Both the position numbers and the translations under genes were made by a program. A DNA stretch of 26,895 nucleotides, taken from assembly GCA_964388085.1 (NCBI GenBank), contig CAYLZW010000051.1:1-26895 (forward strand). Direction: 5' to 3'. The notes under the pieces were generated by a model that worked only from the letters and a program-made list of their open reading frames with translations, made no database searches and was not told the DNA's origin. This DNA comes from CAYLZW01 sp964388085. GTDB taxonomy: Bacteria; Myxococcota; UBA727; CAYLZW01. Positions 14,368-21,722 of the stretch are shown in pieces; the stretch's first letter is position 1; each line of letters begins with the position of its first letter.

Positions 14368-14781
14368 TCAACGCTCCTCGAGCTCGCGCGCGTAGCGTTC
14401 GAGCGCGCGCTCGTCGTCGAGGAGGGCCTGCACGTCCGCGGCCTCGGCGGCCTCGAGCAGCGTGCGGGCCTTCGCGCGCGTGGCGTCCGCCTCCCGCGGG
14501 GCGCCCTTCGCCAGCGAGGCACGCGCGCGCTCGGCGAGCACCAGGCCGAGGGTGAGCGCGCGCTCCCGATCGAGCTCCCCACCGGGCGACAGCAGGTCGA
14601 GCAGCGTCTCGCCCGTCAAGGCGCGCACCATGGCGGAAGACAGCCCGAGCTCGCCGGCGAGGATGTCGTCCAGCGTGTGCTCCGCCCGCGCCGCGTCCTT
14701 CTCCCGGCGCAGCCGCGCGGCCTGCAACAGGCCCTGCACGAGCTTACGGATCTGCCGAATGAGGAGGTCGTCGCGCAGCAT
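14368..14781 (-). CDS. DUF6483-like helical protein of unknown function
   Basis: 137 residues from ATG 14781; a GTG two codons upstream (14787) is an alternative. It starts MLRDDLLIRQIRKLVQGLLQ, which matches the DUF6483 opening (LRxDYLLRxIxQLxxALxR), and the rest is helical: EHTLDDILAGELGLSSAMVR, LLDLLSPGGELDRERALTLG and RAKARTLLEAAEAADVQ. No catalytic motif is visible. Family members are small cytoplasmic helical proteins without known function. The assignment rests on the N-terminal pattern and size only. Confidence 0.65.
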   Translation of the reverse strand: MLRDDLLIRQIRKLVQGLLQAARLRREKDAARAEHTLDDILAGELGLSSAMVRALTGETLLDLLSPGGELDRERALTLGLVLAERARASLAKGAPREADATRAKARTLLEAAEAADVQALLDDERALERYARELEER

Positions 14782-14818
14782 GGCCACGAGGTAGGTCGCC
14801 GCCCGCGCGCGTGCAAGC

Positions 14819-15589
14819 TCAACCCTCGAGGTGCGCCAGCCGCAAGCGGTTGTACACGTCGACGACGCCGCCCACCGCGGCCGCGATGTCCTCGGCGGCG
14901 CGCTTCTCGTACCGGCTGTGGACCGTCCCCTCGAGGGTCACCTCCCCGCGCTCGAGCCGCACCTCGATCTCGGACGCGTCCACCGAGGCCGCGTGCGTGA
15001 GGTGCTCGCAGACGTCCTCCCAGATGCGCTCGTCGGAGCGCCGGTAGCCCCGCGGCCCTCGGCCCGCGAAGCCGCCGCGCTCGCGAGCGGGGATGCCCTC
15101 GTCGAGGTGCGCCCGCGTCACGTGCTCGGGGTGCCGCAAGGTGAGGCCGCTCTCGTAGGGGTCCGCCTGGTAGCCCGGCCGCTCCCGGTGCTCGAACGCG
15201 AAGTCGCCGCGCGGATAGGCGCGCCCATGCAGCGCCGCCCACCTCGAGGGCGGCGGCCTTCGCGGCCCCTCGCCGCCGTACTCCGGGTAGTCCTCGGCGC
15301 GCCACGGGCGCCGCGGCGGCGCCCCCACCTCGCGGTGCATGGAGCCGTACTCCTCCGCGCGATCCTGATCGCGCCAGCCCCACTCGCCGCCGCGCTCGGC
15401 GTGGCGATCGCGGTCGTACCAGCCCTCGTGCAGTTCGCTGCGCTTCGATTGAAAGCCCGGATCGCCGAGGTCCGGGCGCGTCGCGGCCGCTTCCTCGTCG
15501 TCACGTCGCTCGCTGGCTCGCTGGCTGCGTCGCTCGCCGCGTCGCCGCTCCTCGCCGTTGTGCCTCGGGGGACGTCGCTCTTCCGCCAT
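14819..15589 (-). CDS. BON-domain protein with long Arg/Glu/Gly-rich leader
   Basis: 256 residues from ATG 15589 (GGAGG 6 bases upstream). Residues 1 to about 175 are highly charged low-complexity (RRGERRSQRASERRDD, many RP and GG), with short repeats such as YDRDRHAERGGEWGWRDQDR. A BON domain closes the protein (about 185-250): YRRSDERIWEDVCEHLTH, ASEIEVRLERGEVTLEGTV, RYEKRAAEDIAAAVGGVV. BON domains bind phospholipid or envelope partners and usually sit in periplasmic proteins such as OsmY. No signal peptide is visible here, so localisation is uncertain. The leader resembles the SWFGD-type disordered region often joined to BON in soil bacteria, but that motif is absent. Confidence 0.8.
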   Translation of the reverse strand: MAEERRPPRHNGEERRRGERRSQRASERRDDEEAAATRPDLGDPGFQSKRSELHEGWYDRDRHAERGGEWGWRDQDRAEEYGSMHREVGAPPRRPWRAEDYPEYGGEGPRRPPPSRWAALHGRAYPRGDFAFEHRERPGYQADPYESGLTLRHPEHVTRAHLDEGIPARERGGFAGRGPRGYRRSDERIWEDVCEHLTHAASVDASEIEVRLERGEVTLEGTVHSRYEKRAAEDIAAAVGGVVDVYNRLRLAHLEG

Positions 15590-15640
15590 GCGCTGCCTCC
15601 TGCTGGCCAGAAGGCGGCGCAAGCGTCGTGCCTTCGAGGC

Positions 15641-16600
15641 TCAGCCCGCGAGCGGCTGCCCGAAGGAGCAGTCGCAGCCCGCGTCCTTCGACTCCTCGAG
15701 CTGCAGCGTCACGTGATCGAGACCGAAGCGCACCCGCAGCTGCTCCTGCAGCGCGCGCAGGATGGCATCGTGCCGCGACGCGTCGTCGATGACGACGTGG
15801 GCCGAGAGCACCTCGCGACCGCTCGTGACCGTCCACACGTGGACGTCATGGACGGAGCACACGCCGCTCGTGCCCTGCATCGACGCCGTTACCTCGCGCA
15901 TGTCGAGGTGCGCCGGCGCCATTTGCATCAGCACGCCGACCGCCTGTCGCAACAAGCCCCAGGCCGACAACAACACCAGCGCGCCGATGAGGAACGACGC
16001 GGCCGGGTCCGCCCAGGTCCAGCCGAAGCTCAGGATGAGCGCCGCGGACACGATCGCCCCGAGGCTGCCGAGCGCGTCCGCGAGCACGTGCAGGAAGGCG
16101 CCGCGCATGTTCAGGTTCTCGTCCTTGCCGCTGTGCAGGATGGCCGCCGCCACGAGGTTCACCACGAGGCCGCCGATGGCGATCACCAGCATGGGACCCG
16201 CCAGCACGTCGTGGGGCCGCGACAAGCGCTCGTACGCCTCGACGAAGATGAGCGCGGTGACGACGCAGAGGATGGTCGCGTTCGCCAGCGCCGCCAGGAT
16301 CTCGGCGCGCTGGTAGCCGAAGGACTTCTCCGGCGTCGGCGGCCGCGCCGCGAGCCAGAACGCGCCGAGCGCGAGCGCCAGGGAGCCGACGTCCGAGGCC
16401 ATATGTCCGGCGTCCGCGAGCAGTGCCAGGGAATTCGTGTACAGGCCGCCGACGACCTCAGCGACGAGGTAGAGCGCGGCGAGGACGAGGGCGATCACCA
16501 GCCGGCGGGCGTTCTTCGCGCGCCCGCTCTCGTGGCCGTGCGCGTCGCCATGCGCGTGCCCATGCGCGTGGCCATGTCCGTGGTGGTGCCCGACTCCCAA
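15641..16600 (-). CDS. Cation diffusion facilitator, zinc-type (CzcD/ZitB-like)
   Basis: 319 residues. The TTG at 16600 is used because AAGGAGG lies 8 bases upstream. A His-rich start (GHHHGHGHAHGHAHGDAHGH) is followed by six predicted membrane helices. LLADAGHMASD in TM2 and HVLADALG in TM5 carry the HxxxD pair of zinc-selective CDF proteins. A cytoplasmic C-terminal domain (CSVHDVHVWTVTSGREVLSA...) ends with CDCSFG. The protein exports Zn2+, possibly Cd2+ or Co2+, in exchange for protons. No metal-responsive regulator is adjacent. It starts 33 bases after the DUF1232 gene stop, in the same run. Confidence 0.93.
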   Translation of the reverse strand: MGVGHHHGHGHAHGHAHGDAHGHESGRAKNARRLVIALVLAALYLVAEVVGGLYTNSLALLADAGHMASDVGSLALALGAFWLAARPPTPEKSFGYQRAEILAALANATILCVVTALIFVEAYERLSRPHDVLAGPMLVIAIGGLVVNLVAAAILHSGKDENLNMRGAFLHVLADALGSLGAIVSAALILSFGWTWADPAASFLIGALVLLSAWGLLRQAVGVLMQMAPAHLDMREVTASMQGTSGVCSVHDVHVWTVTSGREVLSAHVVIDDASRHDAILRALQEQLRVRFGLDHVTLQLEESKDAGCDCSFGQPLAG

Positions 16601-16633
16601 GTGCGCCGCCTCCTTGCCCCAAGGGTAGCGACC

Positions 16634-17014
16634 TTACGTGCCCGGCGCGCAACTGTGCACGCGCCACGCAACGACCGCGAGCGCGGCGATCCACGTGAGC
16701 ATGACGATGCCGGCGCCAGCGCGGCTCTTCGGCGCGCGCTCGCCCGAGCGAGAGCGCGCGCGGCAGTCGTCGAGCACGGCCGCGGGGACGAGGCGCCGAA
16801 AGAGCAGGATCCCCGCCGGCACCAACACGAGATCGTCGAGCAGGCCGATCACGGGGATGAAGTCGGGGATGAGATCGATGGGGCTGAGCGCGTAGGCGAG
16901 CACCACGGCGCCGACGGCCTTGGCGTACCAGGGCACGCGCTCGTCACCGGTCGCGAGCCAAAGCGCGTGCAGCTCTGCCTTCAGCTCCCTCGCGCGCTGC
17001 TTGAGGTTGGGCAT
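16634..17014 (-). CDS. DUF1232 (YkvA-type) membrane protein
   Basis: 126 residues; ATG 17014 follows the upstream TAG stop with no gap. The signature is PWYAKAVGAVVLAYALSPID, then LIPDFIPVIGLLDDLVLVPAGI, the DUF1232 core, with two hydrophobic helices. A third, C-terminal hydrophobic segment (VMLTWIAALAVVAWRV) follows an Arg/Ser loop. Function is unknown. Translational coupling to the upstream barrel-like gene is likely from the zero spacing. Confidence 0.88.
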   Translation of the reverse strand: MPNLKQRARELKAELHALWLATGDERVPWYAKAVGAVVLAYALSPIDLIPDFIPVIGLLDDLVLVPAGILLFRRLVPAAVLDDCRARSRSGERAPKSRAGAGIVMLTWIAALAVVAWRVHSCAPGT

Positions 17015-17677
17015 CTACCAACCAATACCAACGTCCGCGCTCACCGTCGGCTGCCACGGGCTCATGGGGCGCACGAGGTCGGGCGCCTCCGGGAAGTAGG
17101 CGAGGCTCAGATCGACGTTTCCAATCACCTCGAACCCGGCCCAGAGCGGCCAGACCGCGCGCAAGGCGCCGCCGAGCTCGGCGCCCGCGGTCTCGACGCC
17201 GGTGGGGCCGGGGCCGAAGAAGTCGAAGCCGGGCTCGTCCGCCGCGATCTGCAGCTCCGCGAAGCCGAGCCCGAGCCAGGGCTCGACGTACACGGGGCCG
17301 ACGGCCTGCTGCAGCAGCCGCACCTTGCCGCGGAAGTGCGCGATCTCGGGCGCCCCCTGGCGGTGCAAGAAGCCGGAGCCGTTGCCACAGGCCTCGAGCG
17401 CCAACATCTCGAACGGGTAGCCCGCGGCGCACACCTGGCTCCACGTCTCGGTCGACGTGGCCCCGAGCCGGAGGTCGACGAACGTGCGCGGCGCCTCCTC
17501 GGGCTCGGCCGTCACCTGCTCGTGCTCGACCTGCTGGCCCGCGGCCGTGCGGGCCCTCTCCCCCTCCGCCGCCGGCTCCTGCGCGCTCGCCGCCGGCGTG
17601 CACAGCAGCGCGACGCCGACGACGCTGAGCGGGCCGAGGACGCGCGTCGTGAACCAGGGCCCCGCGCTGCGCTGCAT
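17015..17677 (-). CDS. Exported beta-barrel-like outer-membrane protein
   Basis: 220 residues from ATG 17677. The signal peptide is GPLSVVGVALLCTPAASA-QEP (type I, AxA cut). An in-frame GTG at 17704 overlaps the preceding stop by four bases but would lengthen the signal region, so it is not used. Mature part: an Ala/Glu linker, then alternating hydrophobic strands (RTFVDLRLGATSTETWSQV, PVYVEPWLGLGFAELQIAA, AELGGALRAVWPLWAGFEVI, GNVDLSLAYFPEA) ending VSADVGIGW. A C-terminal aromatic residue is typical for outer-membrane barrels. Two cysteines at VCAAGYPFEMLALEAC could form a disulfide. Family not recognised. Confidence 0.75.
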   Translation of the reverse strand: MQRSAGPWFTTRVLGPLSVVGVALLCTPAASAQEPAAEGERARTAAGQQVEHEQVTAEPEEAPRTFVDLRLGATSTETWSQVCAAGYPFEMLALEACGNGSGFLHRQGAPEIAHFRGKVRLLQQAVGPVYVEPWLGLGFAELQIAADEPGFDFFGPGPTGVETAGAELGGALRAVWPLWAGFEVIGNVDLSLAYFPEAPDLVRPMSPWQPTVSADVGIGW

Positions 17678-17700
17678 AACACCCCCGGGTCGCGTCACGG

Positions 17701-18093
17701 TCACCTCAAGTGATCTCGCAAGGTATCGAGGTAGAGCAGGATCGCGTCAACCTCGTCGTCCGCCAGCACGTCGTCGGAGAAGCGCGGCATCCCGCCGGCG
17801 CCGACGCGGATCTGCGTGCGTACGAGCGGCGCCGGCAGCGGCGTGAGCAGCGAGGGGCCGAGGCCTCCCTGACCGTTCGGATGACACGTGTGGCAGTAGC
17901 GCATGTACAACACCTGCCCCCTCGAGATCCCCGCGCTCGTGAGCGGGACCGGCTCGAGGAGCTTCGCGGGCGGAACGTCGCCGCGCGTGGTCTGGCAGCT
18001 CGACGCCACGAACACCGGCAGCACCGGCAAGGTGAGCGCCGTGACGGCGAGGACATGACGAGCCACCTGCAGCGCGAGCTGGCGCGAGAGCAT
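17701..18093 (-). CDS. Small cytochrome c lipoprotein
   Basis: 130 residues from ATG 18093 with AAGGGGG upstream; the longer in-frame reading from 18150 overlaps the preceding gene. The signal ends VASSC-Q (Cys33). One haem-binding motif, C67-H-T-C70-H71, is followed by GQGGLGPSLL. GGMPRFSDDVLADDEVDAILLYL supplies the axial Met (M102) and the last helix. It is a class I c-type cytochrome anchored to a membrane. It starts 11 bases after the sugar dehydrogenase-like gene and is most likely that enzyme's electron acceptor. Confidence 0.9.
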   Translation of the reverse strand: MLSRQLALQVARHVLAVTALTLPVLPVFVASSCQTTRGDVPPAKLLEPVPLTSAGISRGQVLYMRYCHTCHPNGQGGLGPSLLTPLPAPLVRTQIRVGAGGMPRFSDDVLADDEVDAILLYLDTLRDHLR

Positions 18094-18104
18094 GCTGACC
18101 CCCT

Positions 18105-19574
18105 TCAGCGTGAACGAGCGAGCTGAGCGCCCGGCCCATGGATGGCCCACACGACGCCGGTGCCGGGCTGAGGCCGCGGCCCGTCCTCCCCCATGGTCAT
18201 GACGCCGAAGTCGACCACGTACAGCGTGGCGCCGTCCGGTGAGAACACGACGTCGATCGGGCGCTCGAGGCCGCCGCCGCCGACGAGCGACGCCGGCCCG
18301 AGCTTCGCGCGGTTGAGCGCGAACGGCACGATGACGCCCGTCTCTGGATCCACCCGCACGACGCGGTAGCCGACGGGGCTCAGCGTCTTGCCGACGTCCG
18401 GCGCCATGTCCCCGAGCTGCGCGACGAACGCCTGCCCGACGAAGCCGAAGGCCTCGCTCGTCGAGAACGCGATGCCGTTCGAGGACGAGTGCACCGCGAA
18501 GCGCGCGCTCGGACGCGGCACCTCGACGTTTCGCTCGACGAGAAGAGGCTTCGGCCTCGGGATGCGGAGCTGATCGAAGCGCTGCGTCGCGAGCGGGATG
18601 CCGCCCCCGTAGTCGGGCCAGCCGTACCAGGCGCCGGGCGTGACGTCCCAGAGCAGATCGGCGCCGCCGAACACCGGGCGGCTGCCGCGCTCGTCGTAGC
18701 CGTTGTCGGTGACGAACAACCTTCCGTCGGGGGAGAAGGCGACGCCCCAGGGGTTGCGGAAGCCCCAGGCCACCAGCTCGACGTCACCGCCGCTCGGCGA
18801 CACGCGCAGCAGCGAGCCCGTGCAGGGCACCTGCCCCTTCACGACCTGCCCCGCCTCTCCCGCGACGCCGAACGCTTGGTAGGCGCCGGTGACGGCCTCG
18901 TCGTCGGGATCGGGCGTCAGCGGGTTCTTCGTGCGAAAGGTCTCGCCGGTGAGCGCGATGTCTTCGCAGGGGATGTCGTGCAGGGCCGGCCGCTTCTCCA
19001 GCCAACCGAACTCGTAGTTGTCGATGCCGACGACACCGGCGTTGGTCGTGACCCCCTGGCCGAAATAGAGCAGGCCGTCCGGTCCGAGCACGGGCGCGTT
19101 CGTGTGATGATCGCCGTGGCCGGGGAGACCGGCGACGACGACCGTCTTCGTGCCGTCTTTGCCGACGCGCAGGATCTTGGCGCCGCCGCTGGCGCCGTTC
19201 GCGGACAGGTAGAAGGCACCGTCGTGAAAGGCGGCGCCGAACCAGGGCGGGTCGTCGCCGCGCGCGATCTCCGTCGTGGTCCCGTCCGAGTCGACGCGCA
19301 ACAGGCGCGGCGTGCCGAACGCCGGCCCGTACGAGTAGCCGGTCTCGATGACGTACAGGCGCCCCTCGTCGTCGAACACCGCGCCGCTCGGAAACGTGAG
19401 CCCGCTCGCGACGGGCTCGACGCGGTAGCCGCTCGGCACGGCGACGTCCTCGGCGTCGACGACGCGCGCAAGGTCCATGGCGGTCTCGCCACCCCCGCGG
19501 GAGGGCAGCAAATAGAAGCACCCCGCGCCACAGAGGCCGGACGAGACGAGGGCCGCGATCACCGTTCGCTTCAT
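18105..19574 (-). CDS. PQQ-type sugar/sorbosone dehydrogenase-like beta-propeller lipoprotein
   Basis: 489 residues from ATG 19574 (GGAGG upstream); the open frame extends 5' into non-conserved sequence. The lipoprotein signal is GLCGAGC-F. The propeller shows SGYRVEPVASGLTFPSGAVF, DDEGRLYVIETG, GHGDHHTNAPVLGPDGLLYF, GFRNPWGVAFSPDGRLFVTD, DVTPGAWYGWPDYGGG, NGIAFSTSEAFGF and ERPIDVVFSPDG. These are the blade motifs of the soluble aldose/sorbosone dehydrogenase (GSDH/TrAA12) group. The PQQ cofactor and calcium site are inferred from the family, not proven. A cytochrome c gene follows directly. The natural substrate is unknown: sugar, uronate or another hydroxy-compound. Confidence 0.85.
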   Translation of the reverse strand: MKRTVIAALVSSGLCGAGCFYLLPSRGGGETAMDLARVVDAEDVAVPSGYRVEPVASGLTFPSGAVFDDEGRLYVIETGYSYGPAFGTPRLLRVDSDGTTTEIARGDDPPWFGAAFHDGAFYLSANGASGGAKILRVGKDGTKTVVVAGLPGHGDHHTNAPVLGPDGLLYFGQGVTTNAGVVGIDNYEFGWLEKRPALHDIPCEDIALTGETFRTKNPLTPDPDDEAVTGAYQAFGVAGEAGQVVKGQVPCTGSLLRVSPSGGDVELVAWGFRNPWGVAFSPDGRLFVTDNGYDERGSRPVFGGADLLWDVTPGAWYGWPDYGGGIPLATQRFDQLRIPRPKPLLVERNVEVPRPSARFAVHSSSNGIAFSTSEAFGFVGQAFVAQLGDMAPDVGKTLSPVGYRVVRVDPETGVIVPFALNRAKLGPASLVGGGGLERPIDVVFSPDGATLYVVDFGVMTMGEDGPRPQPGTGVVWAIHGPGAQLARSR

Positions 19575-19805
19575 GGGACCTCCGGGCCGCCTTCGGTTGT
19601 AGAGGGAGCCGCGGCGCGACCGTGAGCGCAAAGGCTTCATCGCTCGCTGGCGCGCGTGCTGCACGACGACGAGTGGTGACGAGGGAGGATCCGAGGGCTC
19701 CAGCGCGCAGTTCTTTCCCGAGCGGCGAGGCGCTGCTGCCGACCTGCGCGAGTCGCCGAGCACGACCGGCGACCGCGCACTGCGCTGCTCGTCGCTGAGG
19801 TCCGC

Positions 19806-20663
19806 ATGCTCGCCGCGCTCTCGCTCGTCACCCTGATCGCGCTCTTTGTGCTCGTGACAAAGGTCGCCACCGTGGCGCTCGTGCACACCGGCATGGGGCG
19901 CGAGGCCGCGCGCTTTCACGCGCGCTCGGCGCTTACGGGCGTCGGCTTTCCGTCGACGGACGCCGGCGCGGCGGTGCGGCACCCCGTGCGCCGCCGCATC
20001 GTCATGGGCCTGATGCTGCTCGGGAACGTCGGCTCCGTGTGCATCGTGTCGACGCTGGTGCTCTCGTTCGCGGGGGAGCACGCCGCCCCCCTCGTCGGAC
20101 GCCTCGGCGGCATCGTCCTCGGCGCCCTTGTGGTCGCGGCCCTCGCCCTGAGCCCGCACGTCGACCGCGCGCTCTCACGTCGCATCGGCCGCGCGCTGAG
20201 GCGCTGGGCGCCGCTCGAGCGGCGTGACGCCGCGAGCCTGCTCCATCTGAAAGAGGACTACGCGGTCAAGGAGCTGGAGGTCGAGGAGGGCGACTGGCTC
20301 GTCGACCGCCCGCTCGGCGTGCTGCGCCTCTTCGACGAGGGGGCGGTCGTGCTCGGCATCGAGCGCGGCACGGGGGCCTGGATCGGAGCGCCGAGAAAGC
20401 AGACCTGCATCCGCGCCGGCGACGTCATCGTCGTCTACGGCCGCGAGAAGACGCTGTCGCAGCTGGATCGCCGCCGGGACGGGAGCTGGGGCGATCGCGA
20501 GCACAGCGAGGCGGCCCGTGAGCTGCTGGACGTCCGCCGCCTCGAGGAGCAGCAGGAGCGGGCGCTCGACGAGGTGGCGCGCTTCCCTCGCCCGGCGCCG
20601 CGCAAGACGGATCGGGGCATCCCCCCCTCTCCGACGTCGGGCGACGCTACGGCTCCACCGTGA
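19806..20663 (+). CDS. TrkA-C domain membrane protein, potassium channel/regulator-like
   Basis: 285 residues from ATG 19806 with GAGG upstream. Helix 1 is LAALSLVTLIALFVLVTKV; two or more further helices span about 68-120. A linker ARFHARSALTGVGFPSTDAG lies between helices 1 and 2 and its TGVGF resembles a potassium-channel pore loop. The soluble C-terminal domain has AVKELEVEEGDWLVDRPLGVL, RLFDEGAVVLGIERGTGAWIG and CIRAGDVIVVYG, a clear TrkA-C/RCK_C domain, which binds small ligands to gate ion transport. No Rossmann RCK_N domain is present. The tail (after about 230) is charged and disordered. Its stop overlaps the convergent cupredoxin gene by 17 bases. Transport substrate is inferred. 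Confidence 0.82.
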   Translation: MLAALSLVTLIALFVLVTKVATVALVHTGMGREAARFHARSALTGVGFPSTDAGAAVRHPVRRRIVMGLMLLGNVGSVCIVSTLVLSFAGEHAAPLVGRLGGIVLGALVVAALALSPHVDRALSRRIGRALRRWAPLERRDAASLLHLKEDYAVKELEVEEGDWLVDRPLGVLRLFDEGAVVLGIERGTGAWIGAPRKQTCIRAGDVIVVYGREKTLSQLDRRRDGSWGDREHSEAARELLDVRRLEEQQERALDEVARFPRPAPRKTDRGIPPSPTSGDATAPP

Positions 20664-21048
20664 TGACGCCGTCGCGCGGGGAGTCGCGCGGCCCCTCCGC
20701 GGCGCAGAAGTGGTGCAGCCCCGGCTCGTGGAAGGTGTGCACGTAGGTGTCTCCGGGCTCGAGCACGGCGGAGCGGCGCTCGCTCCCCTCGTGGACCTCG
20801 AGGGTGCGCACGCCGTTCGATTCGTTCCGCCACACCACCGCCTCGCCTACCTTCACGACGACGTCCTGCTTCGCGTCGAGCGTGTCGTTCAAGAGCACGA
20901 CGACGGCGGGCCGGTTCAGCGCGACGAACAGATAGGCGGGCGACGCGAGGGCCAGCGCGGCCAGCGCCAGCAGCACCGAGCGGGCCCTGCTCGGTGGCTT
21001 CAAGTGCGCCGAGGCCTGAAGGACCGGCTGCTCCGGATCGCGCTCCAT
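20647..21048 (-). CDS. Membrane-anchored cupredoxin-like protein with incomplete copper site
   Basis: 133 residues from ATG 21048 with AAGGAGGAG upstream. One N-terminal hydrophobic helix (VLLALAALALASPAYLFVAL) anchors it, and the rest is a single small beta domain: QDVVVKVGEAVVWRNESNG, RTLEVHEGSERRSAVLEPGD, THTF-like VHTFHEPGLHHFCAAEG, and GVITVEP. The order (VxVGExVxWxNxSxxxHxVxxx...FxxPGxxxFxC...GxIxV) is that of plastocyanin/azurin-like cupredoxins. Cys115 is present, but no His or Met follows at the usual C-x-x-H-x4-M spacing. Copper binding is therefore doubtful or uses H86/H112/H113. The gene is convergent with the TrkA-C gene. Confidence 0.75.
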   Translation of the reverse strand: MERDPEQPVLQASAHLKPPSRARSVLLALAALALASPAYLFVALNRPAVVVLLNDTLDAKQDVVVKVGEAVVWRNESNGVRTLEVHEGSERRSAVLEPGDTYVHTFHEPGLHHFCAAEGPRDSPRDGVITVEP

Positions 21049-21211
21049 GGACCGCTCCTCCTTCAGCGCACGACCTGCGCCGCCGCGCTCCGTTTGTCGT
21101 CCTATGCGGCGGCTTCTGCGCGGCCGCGCGCGTTCCGACGTGGGCCAGCGCCCCGTGCGGCGAAGCGCGAAGCGAATTGCAGGCCAGCGGTGCAGCGCGC
21201 GGCAGCCGGTG

Positions 21212-21697
21212 TCATCGGCGCGAGCTCGCCTCACCAGCGCGGCCCCGATCGTTCGCCACGCGACGCGCCAGTCGGTGCGCGTCGTCGTTCGACAACAGCT
21301 CGAGCGCCCGCGGAACGAGCCGCTGCTGCTCGCGAAAGAAGTGAGAGCGCACGAGGCTGTCGAGCTCGGTCAGCTTGCGGGCGTAGCGCGCGTCCCACGC
21401 GTCCGTGCGCGCCAGCTCGTCGAGGAGCGACTCCGCGTCGCGCTGCTCCTCGCGCGCGCGCACGGCCTCCTCGTGGCTGTGCACGTCGTGCAACAGCAGC
21501 GGGAAGATGCTGCCCTCCTCCGCCCGCTCGTGCTCACGAAACGCCACGCGCAGCTCGTCGAGGAGGCGGCCGAGCGTCACGCGGGCGCGCCACGACGAGC
21601 CACGCAGAGGAGCGGCGCCCCCCGCGTGCTCGCGCAGCGCGTCGAGGAGCGCCTCGATGCGCGCGTGGTCTCGCTTCAGCACCGCGTAGATGTCCAT
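21212..21697 (-). CDS. Hemerythrin HHE-domain protein
   Basis: 161 residues from ATG 21697 with GGGAG upstream. It has a four-helix pattern with probable diiron ligands: H11 in LKRDHARIE, H56 and E60/61 in FREHERAEEGSIFPLLL, H73/H75 in DVHSHEEA, and H119/E123 in VRSHFFREQQ. PLLLHDVHSHEEAV is typical of the bacterial HHE group. Such proteins bind O2 or NO, or act in oxidative and nitrosative stress and iron-sulfur repair. It starts 25 bases after the ATP-dependent ligase stop, and is probably co-transcribed with the LigD/ligase genes. Confidence 0.88.
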   Translation of the reverse strand: MDIYAVLKRDHARIEALLDALREHAGGAAPLRGSSWRARVTLGRLLDELRVAFREHERAEEGSIFPLLLHDVHSHEEAVRAREEQRDAESLLDELARTDAWDARYARKLTELDSLVRSHFFREQQRLVPRALELLSNDDAHRLARRVANDRGRAGEASSRR

Positions 21698-21722
21698 CGC
21701 TCCCTCGGGCGCGCCGGCGCCC

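Noticed and set aside
14831..17713. 960-codon plus-strand open frame covering several minus-strand genes
   Set aside because: It is a shadow of the BON, CDF, DUF1232 and barrel-like genes. The composition is His/Arg/Asp-rich with no recognisable motif, and GC-skewed DNA opens such frames by default.
19637..19894. Small minus-strand gene upstream of the TrkA-C gene
   Set aside because: The Ser/Arg-rich translation has no motif and lies partly antisense to the TrkA-C start.
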